Source: Vibrio cyclitrophicus
GTDB taxonomy: Bacteria > Pseudomonadota > Gammaproteobacteria > Enterobacterales > Vibrionaceae
Length of the DNA: 64,000 nucleotides
Direction of reading: 5' to 3'
Assembly (NCBI GenBank): GCA_023206055.1
Contig: CP065367.1
Span: 930,001 to 994,000, forward strand
In this document: positions 8,680-17,560 of the stretch, piece after piece
Numbering within the stretch: position 1 is the stretch's first letter
Layout: every line of letters starts with the position of its first letter
The notes under the pieces: generated by a model
Databases searched by the model: none
What the model saw: only the letters and a program-made list of their open reading frames with translations
What the model was told of the DNA's origin: nothing
Made by a program: the position numbers and the translations under genes

Positions 8680-9876
8680 ATGCCATTTTCCAAGCTTGGA
8701 TTAAGCTCACCTATTGTTAAAGCCGTTGCAAAACAAGGCTATGAAAAGCCAACCTCTATTCAAGAAAAAGCAATTCCGATTGTGCTTTCTGGTAAGAACC
8801 TTATTGCTGCTGCACAAACAGGTACAGGTAAAACTGCGAGCTTTGTTCTCCCTATCTTAGAAATGCTAAGTAAAGGTGAAACACAACGTAAAAAACGTAT
8901 CCGTGCTGTTATTCTGACACCAACTCGTGAGCTTGCGATTCAGGTAGAACAAAACATTACTAAGTACGCGAAGTTCCTAAACCTTACATCATTAGCGATG
9001 TACGGTGGCGTGTCTTACCAACACCAGAAAGATCGTCTTATTGAAGGCGTTGATATTCTTGTGGCAACACCAGGTCGTTTGATCGATATGTACGGGCAAC
9101 GTGCCGTTCACTTTGATGAAGTCGAAGTACTGGTTCTTGATGAAGCCGACCGCATGCTAGACATGGGTTTCATTGAAGACATCAACAAAATCATCGCGCG
9201 TTTGCCACAAAATATTCAAAACTTGTTGTTCTCAGCAACGCTATCAACGCCAGTGCGTGCGCTAGCAAAAAGTGCAATCAGTGAAGCGGAAGAGATTTCT
9301 ATCGCCAAGACTGACGCATCTAAAGCGAACATTGAACAATGGCTAGTTACAGTCGATAAAGACCGTAAATCTGCACTGTTAAGCCACATGATCACAGACG
9401 GCGAGTGGGACCAAGCGCTTATCTTTATCGAGACTAAGCACGGCGCGGCTAAGTTGGTTGCTCAACTGGAAAAGCGTGGCATCCAAGCTGAAGCTTTCCA
9501 CAGTGGACGTAGCCAAGCGATTCGTGAAAAGATTCTGGCTGACTTCAAAAAAGGTCGTCTAAAATATCTCGTTGCGACAGGTGTTGCTGCTCGTGGTATC
9601 GATATCGATAACCTAAGCCGCGTAGTGAACTACGACATCCCATTCCCAGCAGACGACTATGTTCACCGTATTGGTCGTACAGGCCGTGCTGATGCTTCTG
9701 GTGAAGCGATCTCTTTCCTATCGAAAGATAACTTCAAGAACCTGTGCATCATTGAAAAACGTCTTGGCCACTTGATTGAACGTCGCGTTGTTGAAGGTTT
9801 CGAACCACGCAAAGAAGTACCAATTTCAGTATTGAACTTCGTTCCTAAGAAGAAAAGAGAACAGCAACAAGACTAA
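8680..9876 (+). CDS. DEAD-box ATP-dependent RNA helicase, RhlE-like
   Basis: The product has 398 residues and consists of the two helicase domains plus a very short basic tail (PKKKREQQQD). Visible motifs in order are the Q motif (GYEKPTSIQEKAIP), AAQTGTGKT (motif I), PTRELAIQ (Ia), DEAD (II), SAT (III), the ARGIDI region (V) and HRIGRTGR (VI). It unwinds short RNA duplexes with ATP. The absence of a long C-terminal extension and the overall wording fit RhlE-type helicases used in ribosome assembly or RNA decay, often cold-induced. The exact subgroup is uncertain, so no symbol is given. Confidence 0.9.
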   Translation: MPFSKLGLSSPIVKAVAKQGYEKPTSIQEKAIPIVLSGKNLIAAAQTGTGKTASFVLPILEMLSKGETQRKKRIRAVILTPTRELAIQVEQNITKYAKFLNLTSLAMYGGVSYQHQKDRLIEGVDILVATPGRLIDMYGQRAVHFDEVEVLVLDEADRMLDMGFIEDINKIIARLPQNIQNLLFSATLSTPVRALAKSAISEAEEISIAKTDASKANIEQWLVTVDKDRKSALLSHMITDGEWDQALIFIETKHGAAKLVAQLEKRGIQAEAFHSGRSQAIREKILADFKKGRLKYLVATGVAARGIDIDNLSRVVNYDIPFPADDYVHRIGRTGRADASGEAISFLSKDNFKNLCIIEKRLGHLIERRVVEGFEPRKEVPISVLNFVPKKKREQQQD

Positions 9877-9916
9877 GTAATTTCAGCTACAGAAAATATT
9901 AGCCAAAATGAAAATC

Positions 9917-9946
9917 AAACGAAGCCCTATGTGACTTCGTTTTGTT
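9917..9946 (+). terminator. Intrinsic terminator after the helicase gene
   Basis: AAACGAAG (9917-9924) pairs with CTTCGTTT (9935-9942), followed by TGTTCTTT. It lies between the helicase and the PPC-domain gene. Confidence 0.7.
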
Positions 9947-9978
9947 CTTTGAAATACAAATAAAACTGAGGCAATAAG

Positions 9979-10383
9979 ATGATCACTCCTATCGCAACGA
10001 GATTGACCCGAGGCCAAGATCTAAAGCTTGAACTCCAAAAGCTTGTGACAGCGCACAATATCTCAGCGGGCTCTGTCGCGTCGTGTGTCGGGTGTGTTTC
10101 TCAACTCAATATCCGTTTGGCTAATGCGAACAACACCAAGCTAATTACAGCTCCGTTCGAAATTGTGTCACTAATAGCAACACTAACCCCAAACCACCAG
10201 CATGTTCATATATCCGTTGCTGATGAAAATGGCGATGTAATTGGTGGGCACTTGCTTGAAGGGACGATTATCGCGACCACGGCTGAATTGATAGTTCATC
10301 GCTACGATACCTTGACCTTCAACAGAGAGCATGACGATTCGACGGGTTACACTGAGCTCACTATCAGCGAGAACACGCAATAG
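9979..10383 (+). CDS. PPC (DUF296) domain protein
   Basis: The product has 134 residues and is a single PPC/DUF296 domain, the fold found next to AT-hooks in plants and alone in bacteria. Typical features are RGQDLKLELQKLV near the start, AGSVASCVGCVSQLNIRLA in the first third, and the metal-site-like HQHVHISVADENGDVIGGHL in the middle. In bacteria it forms trimers; its function is not established, and it has no AT-hook here. A weak GAGGCAA sequence precedes the ATG. It lies 67 bp before the exonuclease gene and could be co-transcribed with it. Confidence 0.8.
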   Translation: MITPIATRLTRGQDLKLELQKLVTAHNISAGSVASCVGCVSQLNIRLANANNTKLITAPFEIVSLIATLTPNHQHVHISVADENGDVIGGHLLEGTIIATTAELIVHRYDTLTFNREHDDSTGYTELTISENTQ

Positions 10384-10450
10384 ATTGCCCCGTAACAACA
10401 CTAAGCGCTCCATATAAAGCGATACAACCCAATAGTAATTAGGAAACACG

Positions 10451-11074
10451 ATGGCTCCAAACTCCGCAGACTCCGTTATCGTTCTCGATTTCGAAACCAC
10501 AGGCTTATCACCAAATATGGGTGACAGAGCGATTGAAATCGGTGCGGTTAAATTAGTTAACGGCGAAGTCGTCGACACCTTCCAGCAACTCATGAACCCA
10601 GGGTTTCGAGTTAGCGGATTCATTGAAAGCTATACCGGGATCAGTAACCGTATGTTAAGCACGGCGGCCAGTTGCAGTGAAGTGATGGATGAGTTTGCAG
10701 ACTTTATCCAAGGCAGCCAACTTGTTGCTCACAATGCGTCGTTTGATAAGCGCTTTCTCGATGCGGAATTAGAATTTATTGGCCGAGACTACACAGGCAA
10801 GTTCGCTTGCTCAATGTTGATTGCTCGCCGTCTCATCCAAGACGCACCGACTCATAAGCTAGGCGACCTTGTGCGTTTTAAGAATATCGACAACGACGGT
10901 ACTTTCCACAGAGCGTTAGCCGATTCAGAAATGACAGCACGATTGTGGTTATTGATGATTGATGAACTGCAAAGTGATCACGGTATTCAACAGCCGAGCT
11001 TTCAACTGATGCAGAAAATATCTAAGACCGCTAAAGGCTCGATTCCAAAGCTGCTAATGAGCAATCGCAATTAA
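10451..11074 (+). CDS. DnaQ-like 3'-5' exonuclease (DEDDh)
   Basis: The product has 207 residues. The four exonuclease motifs are complete: D13 and E15 in VLDFETTG, Asp in VAHNASFDKRFL, and His plus Asp in HRALADSE. These bind two metal ions and remove nucleotides from 3' ends. The protein is shorter than the DNA polymerase III epsilon subunit and lacks its C-terminal polymerase-binding tail, so it is probably a stand-alone DNA or RNA exonuclease. The upstream neighbour is the PPC-domain gene. Confidence 0.88.
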   Translation: MAPNSADSVIVLDFETTGLSPNMGDRAIEIGAVKLVNGEVVDTFQQLMNPGFRVSGFIESYTGISNRMLSTAASCSEVMDEFADFIQGSQLVAHNASFDKRFLDAELEFIGRDYTGKFACSMLIARRLIQDAPTHKLGDLVRFKNIDNDGTFHRALADSEMTARLWLLMIDELQSDHGIQQPSFQLMQKISKTAKGSIPKLLMSNRN

Positions 11075-11105
11075 AGCTATCAACTACAAGCCATAGATCG
11101 AAATA

Positions 11106-11135
11106 AAGGCTGATTCGTTTCGCGAAATCAGCCTT
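11106..11135. terminator. Terminator between convergent exonuclease and DUF6279 genes
   Basis: AAGGCTGATT and AATCAGCCTT are perfect 10-bp arms with a 10-nt loop. T-rich or A-rich flanks on both sides suggest use in both directions. Confidence 0.8.
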
Positions 11136-11164
11136 ATTATATACGAGTGTTACTTAGAGCCGCC

Positions 11165-12001
11165 CTACTCTTGCAGTGCCACCAGCGTTGACTTGAAGCT
11201 ATCTAATTCATTCATAAAATATACCCATTGCTTATCACTACTTGTGGCTGCGATATCGACCAAGAATTTGGCGGATGTTTCCGTATTCTTAGTAAGCGTG
11301 GATTCAAGGCCATCAGGATAATAAGCTTCATGGTTAAGCAACAGCTTCATAATAATAGGCTGAGCAATATGCAAATCAGTCTTCTTTTCAGTAAGCGTCG
11401 ATAGAGCCTGATATGTATTATTTTGATATTGTCGCCAGCTATCATTGGTATTTATCCACTCTTGCGACCAAGCCAAAATAATCTGTTTTTGTTCTTTCGA
11501 TACCGAACCTAGCCATCGTTCTAGCCTTTCTTCTACTCGATCTCGATATCGCTCTCTCGAATCTTCATCATTCAATGACAATCTTTCTTGGTAGGAATCT
11601 TGTTGTTTCTCTCGAAAATTTTTGAGGAACTGATTATCTTGTTTCGCACTTAGCTGCATACTTAACGCGTAAACATCGGGTGCAAACTTATTAACGATCT
11701 TGCGAATATGATTTTTAATTTGATCACTTTGGTCAACGATAAAAGCAGAGGTTAGCTCGGAGCGATCAACATTTTCAATCACTTCTAATTGCGAGACGTA
11801 CAACGGTAGTTGAGTTTTTTTGTGCCATTGCTGTAACAAATCCAATCGCTCTTCAAGTTCTGATTCTTGACTGTTAGTTAGAGAAACAAAGTCTTCAATA
11901 TAACTCACAACAAACCAGCTTATGTTGTTATAGGCGAATTTCGTACCACACCCAGCAAATAGAAAACAGATCAATACGACTAGCCAACGGCACTTTCTCA
12001 T
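11165..12001 (-). CDS. DUF6279-type lipoprotein
   Basis: The product has 278 residues. The N-terminus is a lipoprotein signal (basic MRKCR, hydrophobic stretch, lipobox LFAGC), so it is probably anchored to the outer or inner membrane facing the periplasm. The mature part is helical, with many Glu, Gln and Arg residues and predicted long helices around residues 55-200. The composition and the opening YNNISWFVVSYIEDFVSL fit the DUF6279 family. Its function is unknown. GAGAGGG precedes the ATG. Confidence 0.75.
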   Translation of the reverse strand: MRKCRWLVVLICFLFAGCGTKFAYNNISWFVVSYIEDFVSLTNSQESELEERLDLLQQWHKKTQLPLYVSQLEVIENVDRSELTSAFIVDQSDQIKNHIRKIVNKFAPDVYALSMQLSAKQDNQFLKNFREKQQDSYQERLSLNDEDSRERYRDRVEERLERWLGSVSKEQKQIILAWSQEWINTNDSWRQYQNNTYQALSTLTEKKTDLHIAQPIIMKLLLNHEAYYPDGLESTLTKNTETSAKFLVDIAATSSDKQWVYFMNELDSFKSTLVALQE

Positions 12002-12260
12002 TACACCCTCTCACAGCATTTTACTGAACGACGAATTTCTAAACGATCTTATAACACTAGCTACAAAATCAGGTTCACGTAAAACTTTCAGATAAATTGA
12101 GACTTAGCCTTGATAATCTAACCATTTCGACAAATGATTAAATTAAAAATAATTAATAGCAGTGATAAAACTTAATTTTTATTGTTCATTTGAGGTAATA
12201 CGAACCCTATAAAAGAAATGGTGACGTATTTTAAAATGATTAATATTTGGGAGGTAAGCT

Positions 12261-12434
12261 ATGGCCGCTACTCCTCATTATACAAGCAAGTTAGAGTACG
12301 AGCTTTGTTATTTTGACGATGGAAGACTAACCACAATTACGATATCCGCTAATAATCGACAGGAAGCGATGACTTGGTATCTTAGCGAAGGAGGACATAT
12401 CAACGATTTCTATTCGATCAGACCCGACGAATAA
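12261..12434 (+). CDS. Small protein of 57 residues, function unknown
   Basis: The frame runs from ATG to TAA and begins MAATPHYTSKLEYELCYFDD. It is acidic and has no hydrophobic segment; one cysteine and several aromatic residues suggest a small folded domain. A strong GGGAGG ribosome binding site lies 6-11 bases before the ATG. The 260 bases upstream are AT-rich and could hold a promoter. I do not recognise a family. Confidence 0.65.
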   Translation: MAATPHYTSKLEYELCYFDDGRLTTITISANNRQEAMTWYLSEGGHINDFYSIRPDE

Positions 12435-12463
12435 ACGCTTGATACGTTGCTGACTGTGGAACA

Positions 12464-12505
12464 CCCTTTACTGCATTATCACTAGCATGACTTAGCAGTA
12501 AAGGG
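12464..12505. terminator. Long inverted repeat between the 57-residue gene and dbpA
   Basis: CCCTTTACTGC (12464-12474) and GCAGTAAAGGG (12495-12505) are perfect 11-bp arms with a 20-nt loop. No T-run follows on either strand, so it may be a transcript-end hairpin rather than a classical terminator. Confidence 0.45.
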
Positions 12506-12518
12506 AGACAATCTCGAA

Positions 12519-13898
12519 TTACTTCAGAATTCGGGCGCGGAATTGACGACCCTTCATTTTACCTGATTCGATTTTACCTAGTGCTTTCTTAGCCACTGAT
12601 CTTTCTACAGCAACGTAAGCGCGCATCGCGAACAAGTTGATCTTACCTACTGACTTACCATCGATGCCGCCTTGGCCTGTCAACGCACCAAGGATATCAC
12701 CTGCGCGAAGTTTCGCTTTCTTACCACCATCAATCTGGATGGTTACCATGTTTGAGTAGTACGGCTTAGCTATTGGTTTAGCTGGCAACTGAGACGGTTC
12801 GATTGGCATATCCATGTACTCATCAATTTGAGCAACACGGTGCATCTCTTTTTCGCTAAAGAAGCTAATTGCGACACCTTTACTTCCTGCACGACCAGTA
12901 CGACCGATACGGTGCACGTGTACTTCAGGATCGCGAGACAACTCAAAGTTGAACACGGCATCTAGGTTATCAACATCAAGACCACGAGCGGCAACATCGG
13001 TTGCAACCAAGATAGAGATGGTTTTGTTTGAGAACTGAACCAAAGCTTGGTCACGTTCACGCTGTTCCATGTCGCCATGAAGCTCGATAACACTGAAACC
13101 ACGGTGGCTTAGCTCATCATTTACGTTCTGCACTTCTTTCTTAGTATTACAGAACACAACCGCTGACTCTGGTTGATGATGAAGAAGCATTAGCTCTAGT
13201 GCGTCATCACGAGCTTCAGTACCTTCAACCTTATAAAAGTGTTGTTGGATGCTTGAGTGATCGTGCGTTGATTCAACCTTCACCATTTCAGGGTTATTCA
13301 TGATGCGGTCTGCAACAGATTTAATCTGTTTAGGGAAAGTTGCACTGAACAATAAAGTTTGACGATCTTTTGGTGCTGCTTCAATAACAGCATCTAGTGC
13401 ATCTTGGAAACCCATTTCTAGCATGCGATCGGCTTCATCTAACACAAGTGTGTTCAACTCAGACAGGTCAATACGCTCTCTCTCGAGGTGGTCCAGGATA
13501 CGACCAGGAGTGCCCACAAGAATATGTGCGCCATGCTCTAATGAACCAATTTGAGGTCCCATTGGCATTCCGCCACATAGTGTCAGCACTTTAATATTGT
13601 GAATGCCACGAGCAAGAGTACGGATCTCTTTTGCTACTTGGTCTGCAAGCTCACGAGTCGGACATAATACTAAAGATTGAACACGAAAACGCTTAACGCG
13701 TAGGTTTTGCAGCACGCCTAAACCAAAGGCAGCTGTTTTACCTGAACCCGTTTTACCCTGACCGATAACATCCTTGCCATCCAGAATAGTAGGAAGACTC
13801 AACGCTTGAATAGGCGTCATTTCAGTATAACCAAGAGAATCTAACGTATTTAGAAGCTCTGGCTTAAGGGCGATTGAAGAGAATTTTGAAGTGCTCAA
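12519..13898 (-). CDS. dbpA: ATP-dependent RNA helicase DbpA
   Basis: The product has 459 residues, close to E. coli DbpA. Motifs in order are TEMTPIQALSLP (Q), GQGKTGSGKT (I), PTRELADQ (Ia), DEAD (II), SAT (III), VAARGLDV (V) and HRIGRTGR (VI). The C-terminal 75 residues (VTIQIDGGKKAKLRAGDILG and onward) form the RNA-recognition domain that binds hairpin 92 of 23S rRNA, which separates DbpA from other DEAD-box proteins. It acts in assembly of the large ribosomal subunit. The start is a TTG, which aligns with the family N-terminus. Confidence 0.95.
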   Translation of the reverse strand: MSTSKFSSIALKPELLNTLDSLGYTEMTPIQALSLPTILDGKDVIGQGKTGSGKTAAFGLGVLQNLRVKRFRVQSLVLCPTRELADQVAKEIRTLARGIHNIKVLTLCGGMPMGPQIGSLEHGAHILVGTPGRILDHLERERIDLSELNTLVLDEADRMLEMGFQDALDAVIEAAPKDRQTLLFSATFPKQIKSVADRIMNNPEMVKVESTHDHSSIQQHFYKVEGTEARDDALELMLLHHQPESAVVFCNTKKEVQNVNDELSHRGFSVIELHGDMEQRERDQALVQFSNKTISILVATDVAARGLDVDNLDAVFNFELSRDPEVHVHRIGRTGRAGSKGVAISFFSEKEMHRVAQIDEYMDMPIEPSQLPAKPIAKPYYSNMVTIQIDGGKKAKLRAGDILGALTGQGGIDGKSVGKINLFAMRAYVAVERSVAKKALGKIESGKMKGRQFRARILK

Positions 13899-13995
13899 TG
13901 GAAATATCCAACTGGTGAAAAACAGAGTGCATTATGAGTGTTTTTGAAAATTATTCCACTTTAATCACAGTTTTGAAGAAACATGTTAGGCGAAC

Positions 13996-14026
13996 ACAAA
14001 AAAGCCAGCTTTGTTAGCTGGCTTTT
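13996..14026 (-). terminator. Intrinsic terminator of the YdhF-like reductase gene
   Basis: AAAAGCCAGCT and AGCTGGCTTTT are 11-bp arms with a 5-nt loop. On the minus strand the hairpin is followed by TTTTTT. It lies 20 bases past the stop at 14047. Confidence 0.9.
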
Positions 14027-14046
14027 GCATCTATTCGAATCGCTTT

Positions 14047-14955
<909 letters not shown>

Positions 14956-15172
14956 GGGTTGTCTCCTTTATCAATACTGAACGTATCCTAAGCTCGTTTT
15001 ACCGAAGGCTCAACGTATAACAAATGGCAAAGGTAAACGCTTACTAAAAATGTGAGAGCCACAGAAAAACGAACACTTAAATGAATAATAGCTTGCTGTC
15101 TGCCCGTCAGACGTTCTCCCAAAAGGCTTGTTGACTCTAATGAATTACGAAACTATCTATAAATTTGAGCAA

Positions 15173-15766
15173 TTAAAGACGATTTAGTTCAACCGTTAAA
15201 TTGTCACTATCACTATGCAGCTGAATCCAAGGAACTGAAGAACCAGAAGAAGATGAGGAAGAACTAGGCACATTCCATAAACTCATTTGCTCAGAGGAAT
15301 GATGTGGTGCATTGATGAATTCGACGAGTTGTTTATCTACCTTATCGTAACCAACGCCCTCACGTTTCGCTTGTTCAAGTTGAGCGACGACATTGAACTC
15401 ATCCTCCCCAATGCTAATTGAGCTGAGCGCAAAGCCATCTTGACGAAGGTATGCCTGAAGCTTTGTGTAACTTAGGTTCGAATATGGCAGGTTAAGGCGA
15501 ACTACCTCTACGCTTGAGTCACCCAACTCCAGTTCAACATAAACATCCAAATCGTAATATTGAGTGAGGTCACTGCACAACAGAGTGCCTTCAACTTCGC
15601 CACAATCCATGAGATCGATATCGTTAATATAGTTTTGATAACTCGGTTGAATTGGGCTGCTATTGAATACCGTTCGCAACCACCAGCTTTCACTCGCTTG
15701 CGCAGAGAATGAAAGGGTATTCAGAGCCAATAACAAAGGTAGGATTAAGACAGGAAGAGTTCTCAT
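15173..15766 (-). CDS. Uncharacterised secreted protein with polyserine stretch
   Basis: The product has 197 residues. It starts with a clear signal peptide (MRTLPVLILPLLLALNTL, then AQA before the predicted cleavage near residue 24), so the mature protein is periplasmic or exported. Two cysteines (DCGEVEGTLLC) could form a disulfide. A run of seven serines lies near residue 170 and is probably a linker. I do not recognise a family. There is a 210-bp gap between it and the terminator of the secretion operon. Confidence 0.6.
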   Translation of the reverse strand: MRTLPVLILPLLLALNTLSFSAQASESWWLRTVFNSSPIQPSYQNYINDIDLMDCGEVEGTLLCSDLTQYYDLDVYVELELGDSSVEVVRLNLPYSNLSYTKLQAYLRQDGFALSSISIGEDEFNVVAQLEQAKREGVGYDKVDKQLVEFINAPHHSSEQMSLWNVPSSSSSSSGSSVPWIQLHSDSDNLTVELNRL

Positions 15767-15851
15767 TAATTGTGCTTATTTCGCGCGACATGAAGCGCCC
15801 ATTATACGTGACCAATCAACAAACAACCGCTCAAGGCACAAATTTTAGGCG

Positions 15852-15875
15852 AAAAAAAACGGGCATACATGCCCG
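15852..15875 (-). terminator. Terminator of the adhesin secretion operon
   Basis: CGGGCA and TGCCCG pair around a 4-nt loop (15860-15875). On the minus strand it is followed by TTTTTTTT (15852-15859). It lies about 100 bases past the last gene of the operon. Confidence 0.8.
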
Positions 15876-15977
15876 CTAGATAAATTCTATCGCCGAATAA
15901 CGTAATCCGTCACGTTGAGAACCATTACGGAAATAACAATACCATTCCGATGCTGCATATACAACATATCATACCAA

Positions 15978-16922
15978 TTATTTATAACCACCTTCTATTG
16001 CAGGCTCTTCAAGCGATAGTCTTACTTTATTACGTTGGATTGCTTCTGGTGGCAAACTGATGAAGCCGTATTGGTTCAACACGCTTTGATGCTCTTCCGA
16101 CAAAGTCAGTCCAACAAAGAACTTCTCTTGTTCCGTAAAGCCTTTACGATGCGCTGGAATATTCAGGTACATGTAATAAACCGTGGCTAATGGGTAACGA
16201 CCAGAGAGGATCGTTTCTTTGTTTAAGTCGTAGTTCACCCCCAGATTATCAACCACACTCAGCCATTTCACATCAGAGATCTGATCTGAGTAGACGGTGT
16301 AACCAATGGCGGCATCTTCGTCTTCTACCTTGTTAATCAGATCCGGTAGATCCGCTAAGAATTGAGTATTCGCATATTCGCCGTCAGAACCACATTCGAC
16401 CCAACTCGAAAACGTAGTATGACCTTGCAGATTGTGGTCGATAGCGAAAGGCAACATATGTGTGTCTAAGCTCTCACCACCTCGAATATCACTACTAGGT
16501 GTCCACTTAGGGTGTTTAGGATCGTTAGAACAACCAAACACATCGATAAGTTCAGCAACGCTGATGGATGTGGCTGGGTTATTCTCATTCGCCAGAATAG
16601 CTATTACGTCTGCGGTAAACATCAGCTCAGTTGGCCTGTAGCCATAGCGCATGTCGAACCTAGCCATCTCTTTGTCAGTCCACTTTTTGGAAGTAATACC
16701 AACACGTGAACGTTGCATGATCATCTGCTCAGGTACACTGTCACTCAACAAGATCTCTAAGTCGATCTCTTGGCTCTTAAGCAAGTCTTCAACAAGGCTC
16801 TGCATATTCGGCTCAATCGCGACCAAACCAATATCACTGGCGTCATTTGCTAATGTTGATACAGAAAAAAACGCAGGTACAGCAGCAAGCAGTAAGCCCG
16901 ATTTATTAGATAGATGTTTCAT
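15978..16922 (-). CDS. PstS-like periplasmic binding protein in the adhesin operon
   Basis: The product has 314 residues. A signal peptide is visible (MKHLSNKSGLLLAAVPAF, with Ala at about residue 25). The mature protein follows the PBP-like fold of phosphate-binding proteins, for example NENNPATSISVAELIDVFG in the first lobe. The phosphate-binding GSGT-type loop is not there: the matching region reads RGGESLDTHMLPFAI. Two cysteines (FGCSND and VECGSD) could form a disulfide. The ATG overlaps the previous stop as TAATG, with GGAGG just before it, so translation is probably coupled to the OmpA-like gene. No ABC permease or ATPase for uptake is adjacent. The ligand is unknown, and a role in adhesin secretion or anchoring is inference. 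Confidence 0.75.
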   Translation of the reverse strand: MKHLSNKSGLLLAAVPAFFSVSTLANDASDIGLVAIEPNMQSLVEDLLKSQEIDLEILLSDSVPEQMIMQRSRVGITSKKWTDKEMARFDMRYGYRPTELMFTADVIAILANENNPATSISVAELIDVFGCSNDPKHPKWTPSSDIRGGESLDTHMLPFAIDHNLQGHTTFSSWVECGSDGEYANTQFLADLPDLINKVEDEDAAIGYTVYSDQISDVKWLSVVDNLGVNYDLNKETILSGRYPLATVYYMYLNIPAHRKGFTEQEKFFVGLTLSEEHQSVLNQYGFISLPPEAIQRNKVRLSLEEPAIEGGYK

Positions 16923-17560
16923 TACTGGCCTCCTACTGGGTCAATCGATGTCTTAGATTCAACATCGCTATTGCTGTCGAGTTGCATCTCTGAGGTAAAG
17001 ATATTCCAAGATGGATTCACTTCCATGCTCTCTGTTTTTAACACTGCAATGGTTCTACGCTTACGCTTGTGAAGGTGCTGAGTTAAGCTGGTTATCTGAG
17101 TAAATTCTTGTTCAAAGATTCGCTCTCCATCGATGCCTCTGTCAATCAGAGCGTCTCGAATCACGCCAGTCCTTTTCTTAGCCAGTGCCTTGTTATAAAC
17201 ATTGGTACCTTCTGAACTTGTGTCCCCGACTAAGGTAACGGAGGCGTCTGGTTGCTCACCCAGTAAACGTACTAATTCGTTGAGAACGGCTGTGTGTTCA
17301 GGTTTTAGAACGTATTTATCAAAGTCAAATGCCACGCTTAACACTTCAACATCTTCGACGATTTTCCAATTGGCACAGCCTTTAATGTCTACCGTCACGC
17401 CTTCTGGAGTTTCAGCACACAGATCGCGTTGGTTAATCACCCCATCACGGTCATCATCCGCTAGATCATCAATTTGATGACGAGTCATTGTCGTGTCGGG
17501 CGTTTCTGCACAACCCATTAGCAAAATAGAACTAAGTAGCGCTAGTTTAAAATGTCTCAT
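16922..17560 (-). CDS. OmpA-like lipoprotein of the type I secretion operon
   Basis: The ATG at 17560 (MRHFKLALLSSILLMGCAET) was chosen because it overlaps the preceding stop as TAATG and has GGGGAGAA before it. The lipobox LLMGC predicts an outer-membrane lipoprotein. A short calcium-binding-like stretch, DDDRDGVINQRDLC, resembles thrombospondin type 3 repeats. It is followed by an OmpA C-terminal domain (VAFDFDKYVLKPEHTAVLNE, KRTGVIRDALIDRGI) that should bind peptidoglycan. The protein has 212 residues. Lap/Bpf adhesin operons such as Shewanella bpf carry an OmpA-like gene in the same place. Confidence 0.85.
   Translation of the reverse strand: MRHFKLALLSSILLMGCAETPDTTMTRHQIDDLADDDRDGVINQRDLCAETPEGVTVDIKGCANWKIVEDVEVLSVAFDFDKYVLKPEHTAVLNELVRLLGEQPDASVTLVGDTSSEGTNVYNKALAKKRTGVIRDALIDRGIDGERIFEQEFTQITSLTQHLHKRKRRTIAVLKTESMEVNPSWNIFTSEMQLDSNSDVESKTSIDPVGGQ

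Noticed and set aside
10183..10623. Minus-strand frame of 146 codons
   Set aside because: Overlaps the PPC-domain and exonuclease genes, whose motifs are clear on the plus strand.
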